Assembly (NCBI GenBank): GCA_031763025.1
Contig: JASSKH010000021.1
Location: forward strand, 7,954,611-8,018,610
Direction of reading: 5' to 3'
DNA: 64,000 nucleotides
Source: Macrocystis pyrifera
Taxonomy: Eukaryota > Sar > Phaeophyceae > Laminariales > Laminariaceae
Part shown: positions 1 to 13,454 of the stretch, in pieces
Layout: every line of letters begins with the position of its first letter
Position numbering within the stretch: position 1 is the stretch's first letter
Made by a program: the position numbers and the translations under genes
The notes under the pieces: generated by a model
What the model was told of the DNA's origin: nothing
Seen by the model: the letters and a program-made list of their open reading frames with translations, nothing else
Database searches by the model: none

Positions 1-166
1 AACAATTCAGCCCGTCCTACTGGTCAGCGCAGCCACGTCAAAATATCACGTAAGGACCGCTGTACACAGCATCCGATCCACAGCTAGCACGGCAACACAG
101 CCGTACAGACCCCCCGTGAACAGCCAGCAGGCGAACCACAACACCAGCCCCGACGTTCTTGGGCCT

Positions 167-757
167 TTATTTCCCGGCGTCCGAGCCAAAGCGAACATAT
201 TTTGAGGAAAATTTAGGATGATGCCCTCGAGAACGAGGTCGGAAGTTCGTTCTCAGGCCACTTCTTATGCAGTCGGAAACATGGATTGAAAAAAAAACGG
301 TTTCCCATTGGTTATTTTTCCGACCGGGTTGTGAATCGCTACTCTTCTTATCGTCCGTCGGATCGAATACACAGTTTTGAGTTTTTTCTGGAGACGTTTG
401 ATGAAAGTAAGGGAGTGTGAATATTAATATAGCTTGACCGAAAAATGGGTAGGGTAGGCGCAAGTCGGTTCGAAACTGCTTCGTCGTGATGCTCGTGGGG
501 TCAAAGAGGTCTTTATCTTCTCGATCAGCTTCGCCCAACCACACATTCAGGCTCACGTCTCGCTTCTTCCTCAAGTAGCGTGTGAGCTTCACACGCGGAG
601 CGTTCTTCTCCTCCATCTCGCCCTCGAGGCCATCGCGGCGCCGGACTTCTTTGAGAGCCGCCAGAAGCCACAGCCAGCGCAGCAGTCGGCTAAAGGTCAT
701 CGATACCGCGCACTGCGGCCATCGGGTGCTGACACGTAGATAAGGATGTATAAACAC
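167..757 (-). CDS. Possible exon of an unidentified minus-strand gene
   Basis: An open frame of 196 codons on the minus strand. Its central part, roughly residues 20-90, looks protein-like: a hydrophobic Leu/Trp stretch (LLRWLWLLAAL) followed by a charged region with NVWLGEADREDKDLF. The last third coincides with a dispersed repeat also seen inverted near 1050-1100, so real coding probably ends before it. Acceptor-like AGs occur just upstream of the central part. I do not recognise the family. It may be an exon of a gene running off the left edge, or chance. Confidence 0.25.
   Translation of the reverse strand: MFIHPYLRVSTRWPQCAVSMTFSRLLRWLWLLAALKEVRRRDGLEGEMEEKNAPRVKLTRYLRKKRDVSLNVWLGEADREDKDLFDPTSITTKQFRTDLRLPYPFFGQAILIFTLPYFHQTSPEKTQNCVFDPTDDKKSSDSQPGRKNNQWETVFFSIHVSDCIRSGLRTNFRPRSRGHHPKFSSKYVRFGSDAGK
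195..320. repeat. Dispersed repeat, one arm of an inverted pair
   Basis: The segment around CAGTCGGAAACATGG and the following A-run and CGGTTTCC reappears in reverse complement near 1045-1100. A more diverged copy lies at about 960-1040. This suggests a short inverted-repeat element or two opposite insertions of one repeat. Confidence 0.5.
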
Positions 758-959
758 GCTGACTGGCGGCGAGCAGCAGCAGAAGTGACAGAAGCCAAGC
801 CAGCGTCGCCGATGTTGTGGTGTGACGTCGTGTCGTATCTCGTGTTGTTGTGGCGTGTGTGCGATACTCGTATGCGGCGGGATTTTCTAACTATTCCGAT
901 GCATGAGTCCCACTGGCGTGTTGGGGATCGAAAATCTCAGTTGTTTCGACTGTCTGGTC

Positions 960-1115
960 CAGTTGACAAAAATATTCGAAAAAATCATTTCAGAATGAAA
1001 AGGCGCTTTTTCAACTGCGTAAGAAAGCCATATCATGTCTCCGATCGGAAACCGGCTTTTTCAACCCATGTTTCCGACTGCATAAGAACTGGCCTCAGTA
1101 TAATTTAAAGTTTGA
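960..1115. repeat. Dispersed repeat, second arm and diverged copy
   Basis: Contains two related segments built on CATGTTTCCGACTGCATAAGAA and its diverged neighbour. The better one is the reverse complement of 245-300. No coding frame is associated with it. Confidence 0.45.
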
Positions 1116-2651
1116 TCCCGGGGCGTCAACGTTGGACGCGCCACCACCACCACCTCCATGGGAGGCCTAACGACGTCACAGAATCGAATTGCCGTCGCGT
1201 TTGCCTGCTTCTATGGTGATCTGTGTTGCCGAGCCTTATCAATAGATTGCCGGCACGTGTGCACGGTTGCGAACTGCCCAAGTAGGCTGTGCTCTCCGTT
1301 GCTTTTAGCCTGGATTTCTATTTTCACTTCTCGATTCTGTTTGGACACCTCGGCTAGTTTTTATCGAAATCCAAATGATTTCGATTTTCGATTTCGCTTT
1401 TCGACTCTGTTAGGACACACGCCCTTGTACGTGCGTACACCCAAAAAAAAGAAAAGGAAAAAAAAGAAAGGAAAACACGAAGAGGGATGAAAAAAACAAC
1501 AGCATAACCCACTGATCTGTAAGATCTACTGCTGTTGAAGGTCAGGCAGATCATGATCTGATTGGCAGGTCCAACACCCCAAGATTTATCCGGAGAGTCT
1601 CCAGTATGCATTTCCTGGCTGTGGGCCTTCGTTTTTGAATCGCGATCACACGCATTCACGAACTCTCTTCAAATACTCGTATCAAATTGATTAATGGTAC
1701 CTGGTAGGTGGGGGGAAAGGAAGGGCGGTCGTAGCGCAGATGCGTCATATACCAAAACACGCATTGCGTAATAGTCTCCAGTGTCGACCTCCGCCAACAA
1801 CCTGGATCTCTGATGCAGCACGCAGAGAGCGCACAGCGGTTAACAGTTGCGCAGATGGCCCAAGTCGGCTGCTGTGTTAGGCCTTTCTCTTGATCCATCA
1901 CCCTCGGGCACGGCAATCTTTACGTGCCAGGTACATTTTTTTTCGGTTAAAAAATAAAAACAACAAAATCTGGAAGCAGCAGCAGCGGCACGCTCATGGA
2001 ACCGCAGCCTAATCTCACCTGACGACATCGAGACTTGGCCTGCGGGTTCCTCTGGCCAAAGCAGCGACAAAAAAAATCAGCTCGAACCCTTGTCTGTTGT
2101 GGCAGAAAAAACGACCCGAGAACTGCAAGCTGCGAAGTGACCCACAGACAGAGAGCGTGTCCATGTGCAGAGGGGCTGAGAAGCCCTCGTGAGAATATAG
2201 CAAAACGCCTTCGCAGTTATGGAAAATCTTTTTCTCAACCTCCCTCCCCCTCCCTAATGCCAGCAGGAGAACCGGACACAACACAAAAGCGAGCGCTCGC
2301 TGCGGGGTGCGGCTCGCCCAACACCGCCCCACTACGTTCACCGTGGCACTCTTCTTCGCTGCGAGGACGTCCTAGTTGCGGCAGGATAGACTGGCTCGCG
2401 ACAGCAACGAAGATAGATAGAGAACAGAGAGGACCGGGGGGAGGGAGGAAAAGGGAGGTGACACGCGGAGAGTTAGCTGGAACTGCAACAGCAGCGAACG
2501 AGCGAAAGTATCTGCTGCCAACAACAGCACCAACAAGGAGAAGGATCGCCACCGAAACTACTACAGCCTTTTTCTGCAGACGACTGCTGCTGTACTGCTA
2601 GACGGAAAAGGATATAGTACGAGCCGTTGCGATCGCGCAAACGGCGGCGAC

Positions 2652-2725
2652 ATGGGGATCAGGGCGTACGCGGGTGTGAGCCTGGTGGTGGCCGTGGCGA
2701 CCGTCCTACACGCCTGGCAAACAAG
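2652..2725 (+). CDS. HRD1: HRD1 exon 1 (start codon, first membrane segment)
   Basis: Starts at an ATG in the good context GCGACATGG and encodes about 24 residues with a hydrophobic stretch ([13 protein letters not shown]), as at the synoviolin N-terminus. The donor is AAG|GTGCGG, leaving two bases that complete an Arg codon in exon 2. Confidence 0.82.
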
Positions 2726-5700
2726 GTGCGGTCAGCGCTCAAAACGAAGCCTTTACGATTACCGCTGTACATACCGTGCGTGTTTTCACACCAGTAACTG
2801 CATACACGAAGGATAGGGGTCAGGTTTCGGGCAGAGGCAGAGAGGCAATCATCATAGCATATCAGGTACCAGTCATGTGCCGGTACCCGGTACACCTGTC
2901 AACTCTGTCAACGCGCGAGAAAAAAATACGAAAAATACGGTACGAACCAAAAACATTTTGACAATTTGTCGTGTTTTGGCTCTTTTTTATTGGCTCAGTG
3001 GTGAGGCAACGAACCAACCGTCAGCCAGCACGTGTTTTTATTTTTGCCCACAGCCCGCAACAGAATCCAGCGGGGTGCAAGGTGTAACGTGCATGGGGCA
3101 TTGCTTTTGATTGAGGGTATGATAGCTTCGGTTTCAGTCATTCGGCAAAATGATTGACAGACACTATTAAATACTTCTCGTACCTGTAACACGGACATTA
3201 TGAATAGCACACCCCCCTTGAATAGCACCCCCCCCAACAAAAACACACCCGGAAGAATCATTGTTTTTCGACGGTCACTTTACCACCGGGGGTACGTTGA
3301 ATACCGCACCCCCTTCGAACGTACGCCTGAAAACATATCAAACTCCAAAGTATCACAGCCGGCGGACACCACTCACCCACAACTCGCACGCACCGGTGTG
3401 GATACCGGTATCAGCCCCAATCAGAGTTGATGGTGGTTTCCTTTTTTTTTTAATACGGGTAACCGCTGTGTGGGTACGGGCACGGTAGTTTTGTATGGCC
3501 AATCGCGGAAATTGTCGCTACCGAACAACGCGCACTGCTACCGCATTGTGCAGGTATTCGGTCACGAGATTTTTAGTGCTTGGTTGTTGTTGTCGTCGTG
3601 AGCTATTAATAGAAAGAATAGTTGCATATCCACATAATATGTCAGCAGTCAGGAGTCAGTTTTCCTGTGGGAAAAGGCCTGTGGGGTGCAACCGTCGGTA
3701 GTTTCGTCATCGAATGTGGCACCGGTACCGTTATAACCATTCTCCCAAGATTGCGGAAAGGCGGGGTTTCTTGCTGTCATCCCCGAGTTGCGGGTTGCCG
3801 GTTTGAGCGTGGGCCTTAGTATCACTGGCATTGCGTGGGAATGAAACACAAATTGACACCAGACCGAAAACCCTCACCCATTAACACACCCCTTGTCAAC
3901 TCGCCCCATTATTGCTACGCCCCCTGTAACACACCCCCTTGTTATCACACCCCCCCTGCAGTCTGCCGGAGTCGGTTCACACTCCATAGCAGTCAAAGAC
4001 ACCGCTAGCACACGCCCTCGTTAGCACACCCCCTGTCATCTGCCCGAGTCTGTTCGCACTCCTTAGCAACCGACGCCACGTTATCACACCCCCTCGTTAT
4101 CCCACCCCATCGTTATCACTCCCCCCAGCTGCGGGGCTCCCGTGCGTTGTATTCATCACGGGGGGGTACGCGGGATGCCACACCCCCTATAACAGCACCC
4201 CCGGCAATGATATTTTCAAAGGTCTAAAAAATATCACCGGGGTGCGCTTTCATCCGTGTCACACCGTACTGCTGTGTACGATACGAACATGCCGGTAATT
4301 AACGCTAATCCTAACCCGAATCCCAACTCAATCAACCAATGTGCAATGTTTAGGGCTACGAGTACCCATCAACTGGTATTCTAACAGGGATACGCCGGTC
4401 AATGGTCACGGTTCTGCGCGGTTCTTGGTTTCGATTTTGGTCTTCATTTTTTCCGCGCTTTTTGGCGAGAATAACCCCTGGTAAAAAGTGCCTCCATATA
4501 TATGCATTGGAAACCCTTTTTTTCTTAATATTTTTTGCAGTTTAGCGCAGCAGCAGCAAAGGCGTAGCGTAGGCGGCGTGCTACATTACAGGTGTTGCCA
4601 CCCAGCAGCACCGCCCAGAGCACCGTTGGCGGTGCAACAGACACCAACATACCCTAGAGGGGACGACAGCGATCCCTCCCCTACTCAGCCGCCTCATTAT
4701 AGTGTGGGGTTGCTGTTCTTGCGTGCGGTTCTCCTATGTTGCTGTTCCCACTGCGATCCTGCGATTTGTGGTTGGTACACGCGTCCCTGTATATTAACTA
4801 TTAATAATGCTTCGTGTACCTTTGACCCGAGAAGCCTCAGAACCCTTCGGACCGTACGTGCGCCCGAAACCAGCACAGTTAGTTGTTGCCCACGCAGGCA
4901 AAGTTTTGTTGAAAATCGTTGCGTCCCGCCTCAGCAACTACTGCGAGACCGAGGAATTTCTCCCGGAGGAACATTGCGGCTTCCGCCCCGCACGATCAAC
5001 GATTGATGTGTTGTTCGTCGTGCGCCGGTTGCAAGAGCTCGGACGACAGAGGAAAATCCCCCTGTGCGTGTGCTTCATCGATCTGCAGAAAGCGTACGAC
5101 TCTGTCGACCAAGAGCTGTTATGGGAGGTACTCACACGCTTTGGTGTACCAACCAAGATGCTGAGAATTATCCGTAATTTCGACGATGGCATGCGGGCTC
5201 GCGTGCGTAAGGATGACGGCGAGCACTCGGAATAGTTTGATGCCACGCAGGGGCTGCGGCAAGGCTGTGTGCTATCACCGTTACTACTGTTCAACGTATT
5301 CTTCGCTGCTGCGTAGTAGTACGCTTCAGCCAAGACGAAGCCATCCTAAGGGATTTGGTCCAACTCAGTGATGCTGCAGTAGTTGGAACGGAGGAGCAGG
5401 AGCCGTCGGCGTGCGTGCGAAGGGCTGTATGGGGCATGTTGTACGCCGATGACGCAGGAATTGTCTCGAAGTCGGCTGAAGGGCTCGCGAAAATGATGAC
5501 AGTCATCGTGACTGTCTTCGAAGCAGCAAGCCTCACGGTGTCGGAAAAGAAGACAGAGACGATGCTTCAACGAACACCAGACCAGACAACCCTCGCACCA
5601 CCGCTCGTCATCGAAGCAGCAGGCCAGAAGTGTAAGCAGACGGCCCAGTTCTTATTCCTAGGCGGCATTATCCACGAAAACGCTGACCTCTCGCTCGAAA

Positions 5701-8700
5701 TCGACCGACGGATCCGTCTCATGCGAGCATGCCTCAAACGGTTCGGCCCGGAGCTGTATGTGATAGGACGACCGCCCACCTGAAAGTCCGAATGCTGAAG
5801 GCCGAGGTGATTGAGACCCTGCTGTACGGGTGTGTGACGTGGACCCTCAGAGCGGAACACTTTGCCAAGCTTCGAACGGCTCACCAAGTCCTGTTGCGAG
5901 TCATTGGTTTCCAGCGCCGACTTCGTACTGACCATACCACCCTCTCGTACGCGAAGGCCCTCAAGATGACACGTTGCGAGAGCATCGAAACGACCATTCG
6001 CAAACTGCGGCTCTTCTTTGCGGGGGGCGTGGCACGGCAAAGCAAGGAGCGATTACCCAGTCGGGTAATGTTCGGGACGATGGCTGGTGGGGGGAACCCG
6101 AGACCTGGCGGACAGTTTAAGACTTGGCATAGATGCATAGTCGAAGACCTTAGGGAGTTCCGAGCCACCGAAGGGTCAACGGAACTTGCCCCCTTGGTGT
6201 TTGGAGTTGAGACCGCGCTGTGGCCCACTGCTGCAAAAAAGGCGTGGAAATGGTACCGGGGGATCCTTGAAGCAGCAAACGGTTCATGGTGAGGTGGCAC
6301 GAGGCTGAGGCTGAGCTGAGTAGGCAGCGCCGCGCATACGCCATGGGTGGTGTCCAAGGGAATGGCGGGAGGGGGGGCAATAGGAGGAGTGGCAGAAAAC
6401 CCGACCAAGGGAATGCGGAGAGGGGGGGGAACAGGAGGAGTAGAAGGGAAACCGCGGTGGTGGTGGACGAAAGTAGGAAGGAGATGGCAGACAGGGTAGC
6501 AAGGCACCGCGCAGACTAGGAAATAGAACATGCCTGTACTGCTCGTGCCACCAACTGGTGCAGCTGGTTCGAACGTGGTCTCCCTTGTCTTCCTTTTGTT
6601 TTTTTTTTGTTTTTTTTTTTTTTTCATTTCTTATCCTCTGTGATTTTCATTTTTATTTCTTTCTCTTCCCTTCTTCGATTGATAAGCCTTATTGAAGGAG
6701 TCGTGTGGCGTGGGTGGATGACGAGCCTGTTTTGCTTGTTTCGTATTGTCTGACGCCGAGGGGCCGGGCATAGTTGACGAACGCTGGACGGAGGCGGCAG
6801 ACAAGGTAGCAAGGTACCAGGCGGACCAGCAGGGAGAACCTGGCTATGCTACTCGTACCACAAACTGCTGCCGCTACCTGGAGGATGCTGTGTGCTTTGG
6901 TTTGGCTGTTATTTTCCCTTGGTTCTTAGTCTTACTCTGTTTACGACAAGTAGTGGTGTTTCTATTACTTTTCCTTTTTTCCCAGCTCGTTCTTTTCAAG
7001 TGTCTGCCACATTTCCTTTGTTGCTGTTGTTGTTTTCTTCACATTAAACCGTTCTTCCTACCCGTCGACATCCAGCACAACCAGTGTCCGTGCCGATTCT
7101 TCAATCCTAGAGGGATAAAAGTTATGTGGTCACAAAGCTACGCCACAGAGATACTACGTTGCCACGTATTCCCTGCGGGGGGGGGGGCACGACAGTTTGT
7201 TTCTTACATTTTTTCTTCTTTCTTTTTCTCTTTCGATTTGTCTTCTTTGTTTTGTTTCTTCTTTGTTTCCTTTCGTTTCTCTATTTCATAGAATGTGTGC
7301 GTCGTGCCTGTCGTATCCAGTTTGATGACATGGCATCGCATTGCCCACTCTGCTTACTGCATACATGGCAACGTAGTATCTCTGTGGCGTAGCTTTGTGA
7401 CCGCAGAACTTGTATCTCTTCTATAATAGGATTGAAGAATCGGCACGGACACTGGATGTGCTGGATGTCGACGGGTAGAAAGAACGGTTTAATGTGAAGA
7501 ACACACGCAGCCATTTTCACGCCCAATGCACCATGCACCACAGCCCTGTCTTCAATAGCCTCCTTTCCACATGTATTCCGATTTTGCCAATTGCCAATAG
7601 CCTTCAGGAGTTCCAACATAAATCAAGCATTTTCTTTTGGTGTTTCAGCTGGCGATTTCATTTTTCGAAAGTCTGGTCGAGTTCCTTGACGCAAATGGTC
7701 AATTTAACGGCAATAAGCACGTCAGTATTCATATATACGTACCAGCATACCAATTCCAGTCTTACGCAGCAGCAGTAGTACACATGTACGAAATTCAAAA
7801 AAAAAAATCCACGTCTATGATACCCATCCAGCACATAGAGCCCTCTACGATGCCCAAATAAATGCAAACCCGGTGTTGGCGTTTTGCATTCACTCACTGT
7901 TGACCCTGTTAGCACTGCGGTCCCGTTTTGGGGACAAATTGCATGAAATTTGGGTGGTTTGTCCCCCAAACGGGACTATAGCCTCATGTCTGCGCACGCA
8001 CACGCACGTCCTTCCTGCCTACCCACGAATACCAAGGCCTTGGGCTCGCTTCAATGAGCGGGCGTCAGTAGACGCAAAAACCTTGTATGTCATACATCGT
8101 ACACAGACTGCGCGTCAACGATTTTCTCGAATACGTGGTATTATAGCTCCACGAGCACTGTTTTTTTTTTTTCGCTGGCACACTGAACGAAAGGTTTCGA
8201 CGTGTCGACTATCGTATCGAAACCTACTGCTGTATCATGTCTACTGGATGAAATCGAAATCGTATAGTATCTACTACTGCTTTGCCAGTTGGTTGCTCTC
8301 GTTTATCGGTACAGAGTACTGCCTGTGTACTGCTGTATAGTATACGTACTCGTACGTCGAATTCGATTTTCGTTCACAGCTGTCCGTAACCGACGCTGTC
8401 CGTATCGGTCTCTGTGTGTTCCCGTAGTCGCCACTACTGCTTGGAACCGTCGCTGCCCGCAACCATCGCTGCCCGTAACCGTCGCTGTCTCGCATCCGCC
8501 GCTGTTCCGCGGCCACCTGCCTGTTTTTCGTAATCGCCACTGCTGTCCCGCAGCCGTTTATCTGTCTCCCATGGTGCCACTGCCTGTCCTGTAGCTGTGG
8601 CGGGCGTCCGTAGCGTCTGCGGTACTATTACGGAGGGCCATAGTTAATAGGACCTACGGTACACACAAAAACCTACCAGGTATATATTTACCTATTTTTA

Positions 8701-11700
8701 CCAACAATACTTTGGTCCTATTTACTATGGTCCCCCGTGATAGCGGTATTGTGTAGCGGTCGCTGCCTCTTTCCCGTATCCGCTGCCGTCCGTAGCCGCT
8801 GCTGTTCGTACCCACCGGTGTCCCGTAGCCGCCCCTGCCAGTAGCTGCCGCTGCCGGTAGTAGCCTGCCCTGTAAACGGCCGCCGTCTCGTAATCGCCGC
8901 TGTCCCGTAACATGTTTCGTCCCTTTTCCGCAAGGCAATCGCCACTACCCGTATTCAGTAACAGTCACTCTCCTGTAACCGCCGCTGCCTGTGACCGGCG
9001 CTAGTCCGTTTCCGTCTCTATCTGTTTCCCGTAACCACGGCCGTCCGTAACAGGCGCTGTCCTTACAACCGCCGCTGTCCCGTAACCGCCAGTAACCGCC
9101 ACTGTCCGTTGTCCCTAACGGTCGCTGTTCCGTCACCGCTACTGTCCGTACTCTGTAACCGCAACTGTCCCGTATGCGCCGCTGACCCGTATCCGCGGCT
9201 GTCCCGTATGTAACCGCCCGTGTCCCGTAACCGCCGCTGTCCCGTAACCGTCACCACCGCTGCAGAGTGGACTACTACCCGACCGTGGTATTCCTTACGA
9301 CCAACAAGCTGGCACAGGTGGCGCTCGGCAACTGGGCCGTAGTGGTGGCCCTCCTGATGGGCAAGCTTTTCAGCAGGCTCTTCCTGGGCCGTCTTCGAGA
9401 CATCGAGGTCGAGGTGAGATGGGATGGGATCGGAAGAGATGGGATGGGATGAGATGAGTTGGGATGGAATGGGGCGTGATGGAATGGGACGGGATGGGAT
9501 TGGATAGGATGTAGTAGGGTGGGGTGGGGTGGGATTGCAGGTCCAATATGGTATGGTGTGCTTGGTGAGGTGCGATGGCAGGGGAGAATGTAATGGGATG
9601 TGGTGTCGGGGTTGGATGTGGGGGGATGGGATATGAGGTGGAAACCTGGTCGGATGGGATGCACTGTTTCGTTGTTTTTGACGTGGTGTGATTTTTTGCT
9701 TTTTATTTTTTTTACGCAACGTGACGTGAATTTTCGTGACAAGACGGTGTCATTCCGCTCCGCTCCTGCGGCTGCCCTTGTGGCCCAGCTCGCCGATCTC
9801 ACAACTCCCACCTCTCGCAGCTGACGTATTTGTAACAATTTGATATGAAATCCCACATGACGGCTAGAAGCGCATACCCTCATTCCTCTTATCAACGCAT
9901 CCCTTTTACGCTTTCCTCGCCCGTCCGGGGGTCGGGGGGGGGAGGGAGCAGGTTATGTTCGAGAAGGCACGCTACGCCTTCACGGAGACCTGCCTTGCGC
10001 TCACCGTGTTCAGGAGTGACCTTACCGCTGTCACCATCGCGCTGTTCACCCAGCTGCTCTTCGCCAAGGCCTTCCATTGGCTGTCGCGGGTAAGCACCGT
10101 GCGGGATTGAGACGCGGTGGAATTAAGAAGCGGCGGAAAGCAGTGAGACTTAGGGGCGGCGTATTTGAAGCGATGGAATCGCGAGGCGGTATAACGCCCA
10201 AAATAAGAAGCGGCGGAACTACTGTAGAGGGTCTAGCGCCAGTACAACATGACAGCTGCGGTCACAACAAACTCCCCCCCCTCCCCCCCCCCCCCACCGT
10301 TGACCCTTTCTCAGGCTCGAGTAGAATACCTGGAGCAAGCTGGTGGGCAGAGCGTGACCTCGATGGCGAGACTGTCAAGCTTGATGTTTCTGAACTTGGT
10401 GGTGGACGGGTACATGGTGGTGTACTGCCTTGACAGCTTTTCGGTGGACCGCCCCAACGTGCTCATCCTGTTCGCTTTTGGTGGGTTCCCCCCGCTCGTG
10501 TCTTTTCTCCCTCGCGCTGACTGTCTCGCCTCTTCTCTTCTGTCTGGCTGCCTTCGTCGTTGTGATCTTCTTATGAATATGACAGCGGTTTTTTCGATTT
10601 TTTTTTTCCTTCTTTTTTTTTTCGTGTGATGAAAAAATATTTGTGCTGTGGTGCCCGTACAAAAAGAGAAAACGACACACGGCGCCTCCGTAGGTCAGAA
10701 CGGAAACCCAACCGGAGCGTTGTGATCACAAGACAGGAATACGAAATATCGTTATTTTGGACCGTTATAAGACGGAATACGAAGTAACGTTGTTTTTGGG
10801 CCGTTATTTTTACTTTGTTTTGAGGTTCCCTCCTCCCCCCCCCCCTTCCAAAGGAGGAGCGGGGGGTGTGTTAGAAGAGGAGATGAGGAAAATGGACGAA
10901 CGTGACATGGAGGAGTCTGGTACACTAGATAGCAGCGAGAAAGCGATGGCTGTCCTAGGAGATGGATGGTGGCCACAGGCGGCCAAACAGGAGGGGGATG
11001 AGATTAGCAAAAAATATATATCATGTGTAATCTATGGAAACGACATAATGAGGGCCCAAATGTTGGAGGTGTCTTTTAGGTATAGGAGCGCTTCGTCTCG
11101 AACGGGATACGTGGTCAACGGTAAAATGACTAAGGGTGTGTCTTCACCCCCCCCCACAGAGAGCATTGGAACGAACCGGATGGAATATTATTTGCCGCAT
11201 GAATTGATGCTGATTGGTTGTGGGAAACGAATAGATTCAGTGCAGCCCGAGAAAAACTGTATATCTAGGAAGAGGGAGAAGAAGTGTTGCACCCCCTTTT
11301 TCTTGTTTGGGAGGACCGAACGGCCCGACCGAACGGGAACATACAGGATCTTATTTGATGTAGGTGGACACCACCGAAGATGGATGTGGACACCAATGTG
11401 CTCTGGTGTGTGCAAAAGATACCGTTCCCGTACTGATTCGGCTGGCGAGGCCTATTAGGATTCTGCATGGACTCAAGCGCGTTTTTTTTACACAAGCACG
11501 GAACGAATGACCACGAACAGCCATGTTCCGTTCCGCTCGTTCCCATGGTCTCTGGGGGGGGTTAAGACACACCCTAAGGCAGGCAATAAATGAGTGCCCC
11601 CCCCCCCCCCTCCCCTGGCTAGCGATGCAAGGGATGTCTTGCTCCGTCTCGAAAGGGATGCGTGGTTCAATGGTCAAAATTACTAAGGCATGCAACAAAT

Positions 11701-13273
11701 GAGTACGCCGCTCCCCCTGTCTAGCAAAGAACATATCTACGGCGTGTCGAAACAAAAATCGGGGGCGCCGCTCTGATGGATAAGATAAGCTCCATTTCAA
11801 TGATGTGTTTGTGCGTTCGTCTGCTTTTCATTTTATTGTATTCTTGCGTGTTTTATTGCCTAATTATGTTTGCGTTTGGTGGGTAGGTGGGTGGGTTTTC
11901 CCTGTTCTCTTTCTGTTCTTCCGCTCACTGCTGCAATTGTTTTGGTCGTCTCTCTCGCTGACTTTCTCCTTGCGGTTTTCTTATAAACCTGGTAGTTCCG
12001 TCTCGAATTTTGTTGGTTTGTTTTTTTCTTGTTTTATCTTCGAACTCCGTTCTTGTGATCTTGTGTTTCGGTGTGTATTTGTTTTTCAGAAAACATATGT
12101 GAAATAGAAAAAACGTACATACGGGTAAAGGTGCCTGGTATTTGTTTTCTGTCTTTCACGTTGTTTGCCTACATGTTTGGATTACGGTACTGTACGTCGC
12201 TGGCCGTTAATATAGTAAACGTTTGGGCTCTGATGTTGACATCGAACGGGGACTACATTTCCAGGCACAAAGTATGCTTGCCTGTGCGCGCGTGTGTGTG
12301 ACTTCCTGTGTTTTCCAATGTTGTGTGATTTCTTTTTTTTTATATCTTCCTTTTTTTTCCCCTTTTCACTACTTGGCAGAGTACGCGATTCTGTCGGTGG
12401 CTGCCTTCGCGACCGCAGTTCATCTCATCTTGCACGTCATCGACAGCCGCATGACGGGTGCTTGGCACGGCAAAGCGACCGCGATTTTGCTGCTGGAGTT
12501 CTTTTCGGAGGTAGGCTTTATTTTTGCCCCAACCTTACATATGTTTACCTATTTTTTCTAACAATATTTGGTCCTATTTGTTATGGTCCCCCGTAATAGC
12601 ACCCGTTTACCGTTGTAGAGAGAAAACGAGCGCTGAATAAAAAATGATCCCACCCCTGTGCGACCTCAACGCTCTTTGCGGTAATTACCGGTAACTTTTT
12701 CTTAAATTATAGCACTCCTGTGCGAACTCAAACGCTCTTTGCGGTAATTACGGGTAGCTTTTGTTTAATTACCTCTATGAATATGCTCACGGCCCTTGGC
12801 TTTCGGATTTAATTACCGGTAACTTTGTCTTGAATTTCCGTATTCCTGTGCGAGCTCGACGCTCTTTGCGGTAATTACCGGTATTTTTTTCATGAATTAC
12901 CTCTCTATGAATCGATACCCTCATGGCTCTTGGCTTTCGGAGCATGGCATTCATCGATCTCGTGTATGTCCTCTCCTTCTCTCTCTCACGTTAAATAACT
13001 CTCGCTCGTGGGCGATCAACAGGTGTTCAAGTTCTCCTTCTACCTGATTTTTTTCCTGGCGATGTTTGCGCTGTACGGAGTCCCACCCCTCCACCTTATC
13101 CGAGACGTCTACATGTCCTTTGACCAACTCCAGCGACGGCTTCGGGCGTTCTACAGGTCAGAAGGCGGAAGCAGGGGGGGGGGGGGGGGGGGGGGGTACT
13201 TATATCATGCATGGCCGTATTCGTATGACCATAGACCCTCGCATGCTTACAATGCCGGGAGGGAACACGTCGG

Positions 13274-13306
<33 letters not shown>

Positions 13307-13419
13307 AGCAGCGTGTGTAGGGTGAGGAAGAGGGAGGGCTGAGGCGAGGAGGAAGCGGAGGGGGGGAATAGGTGTGGCATATATATGATCGTCGTTATCT
13401 CGACTGGCGGGGAGGGGGG

Positions 13420-13454
<35 letters not shown>

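Larger units (their letters stand above)
1..2651. other. Upstream region of HRD1, mostly without recognisable genes
   Basis: The region holds one possible minus-strand exon (167-757), an inverted pair of a dispersed repeat (about 195-320 and 960-1115) and a purine-rich stretch before the HRD1 start. The last several hundred bases are probably promoter and 5' UTR of HRD1. An open frame at 2035-2601 has the mixed composition of untranslated sequence and no recognisable domain, so it is not called as a gene. Confidence 0.4.
2726..9265 (+). other. HRD1 intron 1, 6.5 kb, repeat-filled
   Basis: Contains CACACCCCC-rich sequence (about 3190-4210), a decayed non-LTR retrotransposon (4807-6292), duplicated retroelement tail sequence (6300-6880), an inverted-repeat element (7030-7505), MITE-like copies (7906-7986 and 8624-8743) and a degenerate minisatellite (8380-9260) that runs up to the exon 2 acceptor. 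No host exon is recognisable within it. Confidence 0.8.

Noticed and set aside
2035..2601. 188-codon frame upstream of HRD1
   Set aside because: No domain, no support from splice sites, and a position and composition consistent with promoter and 5' UTR.
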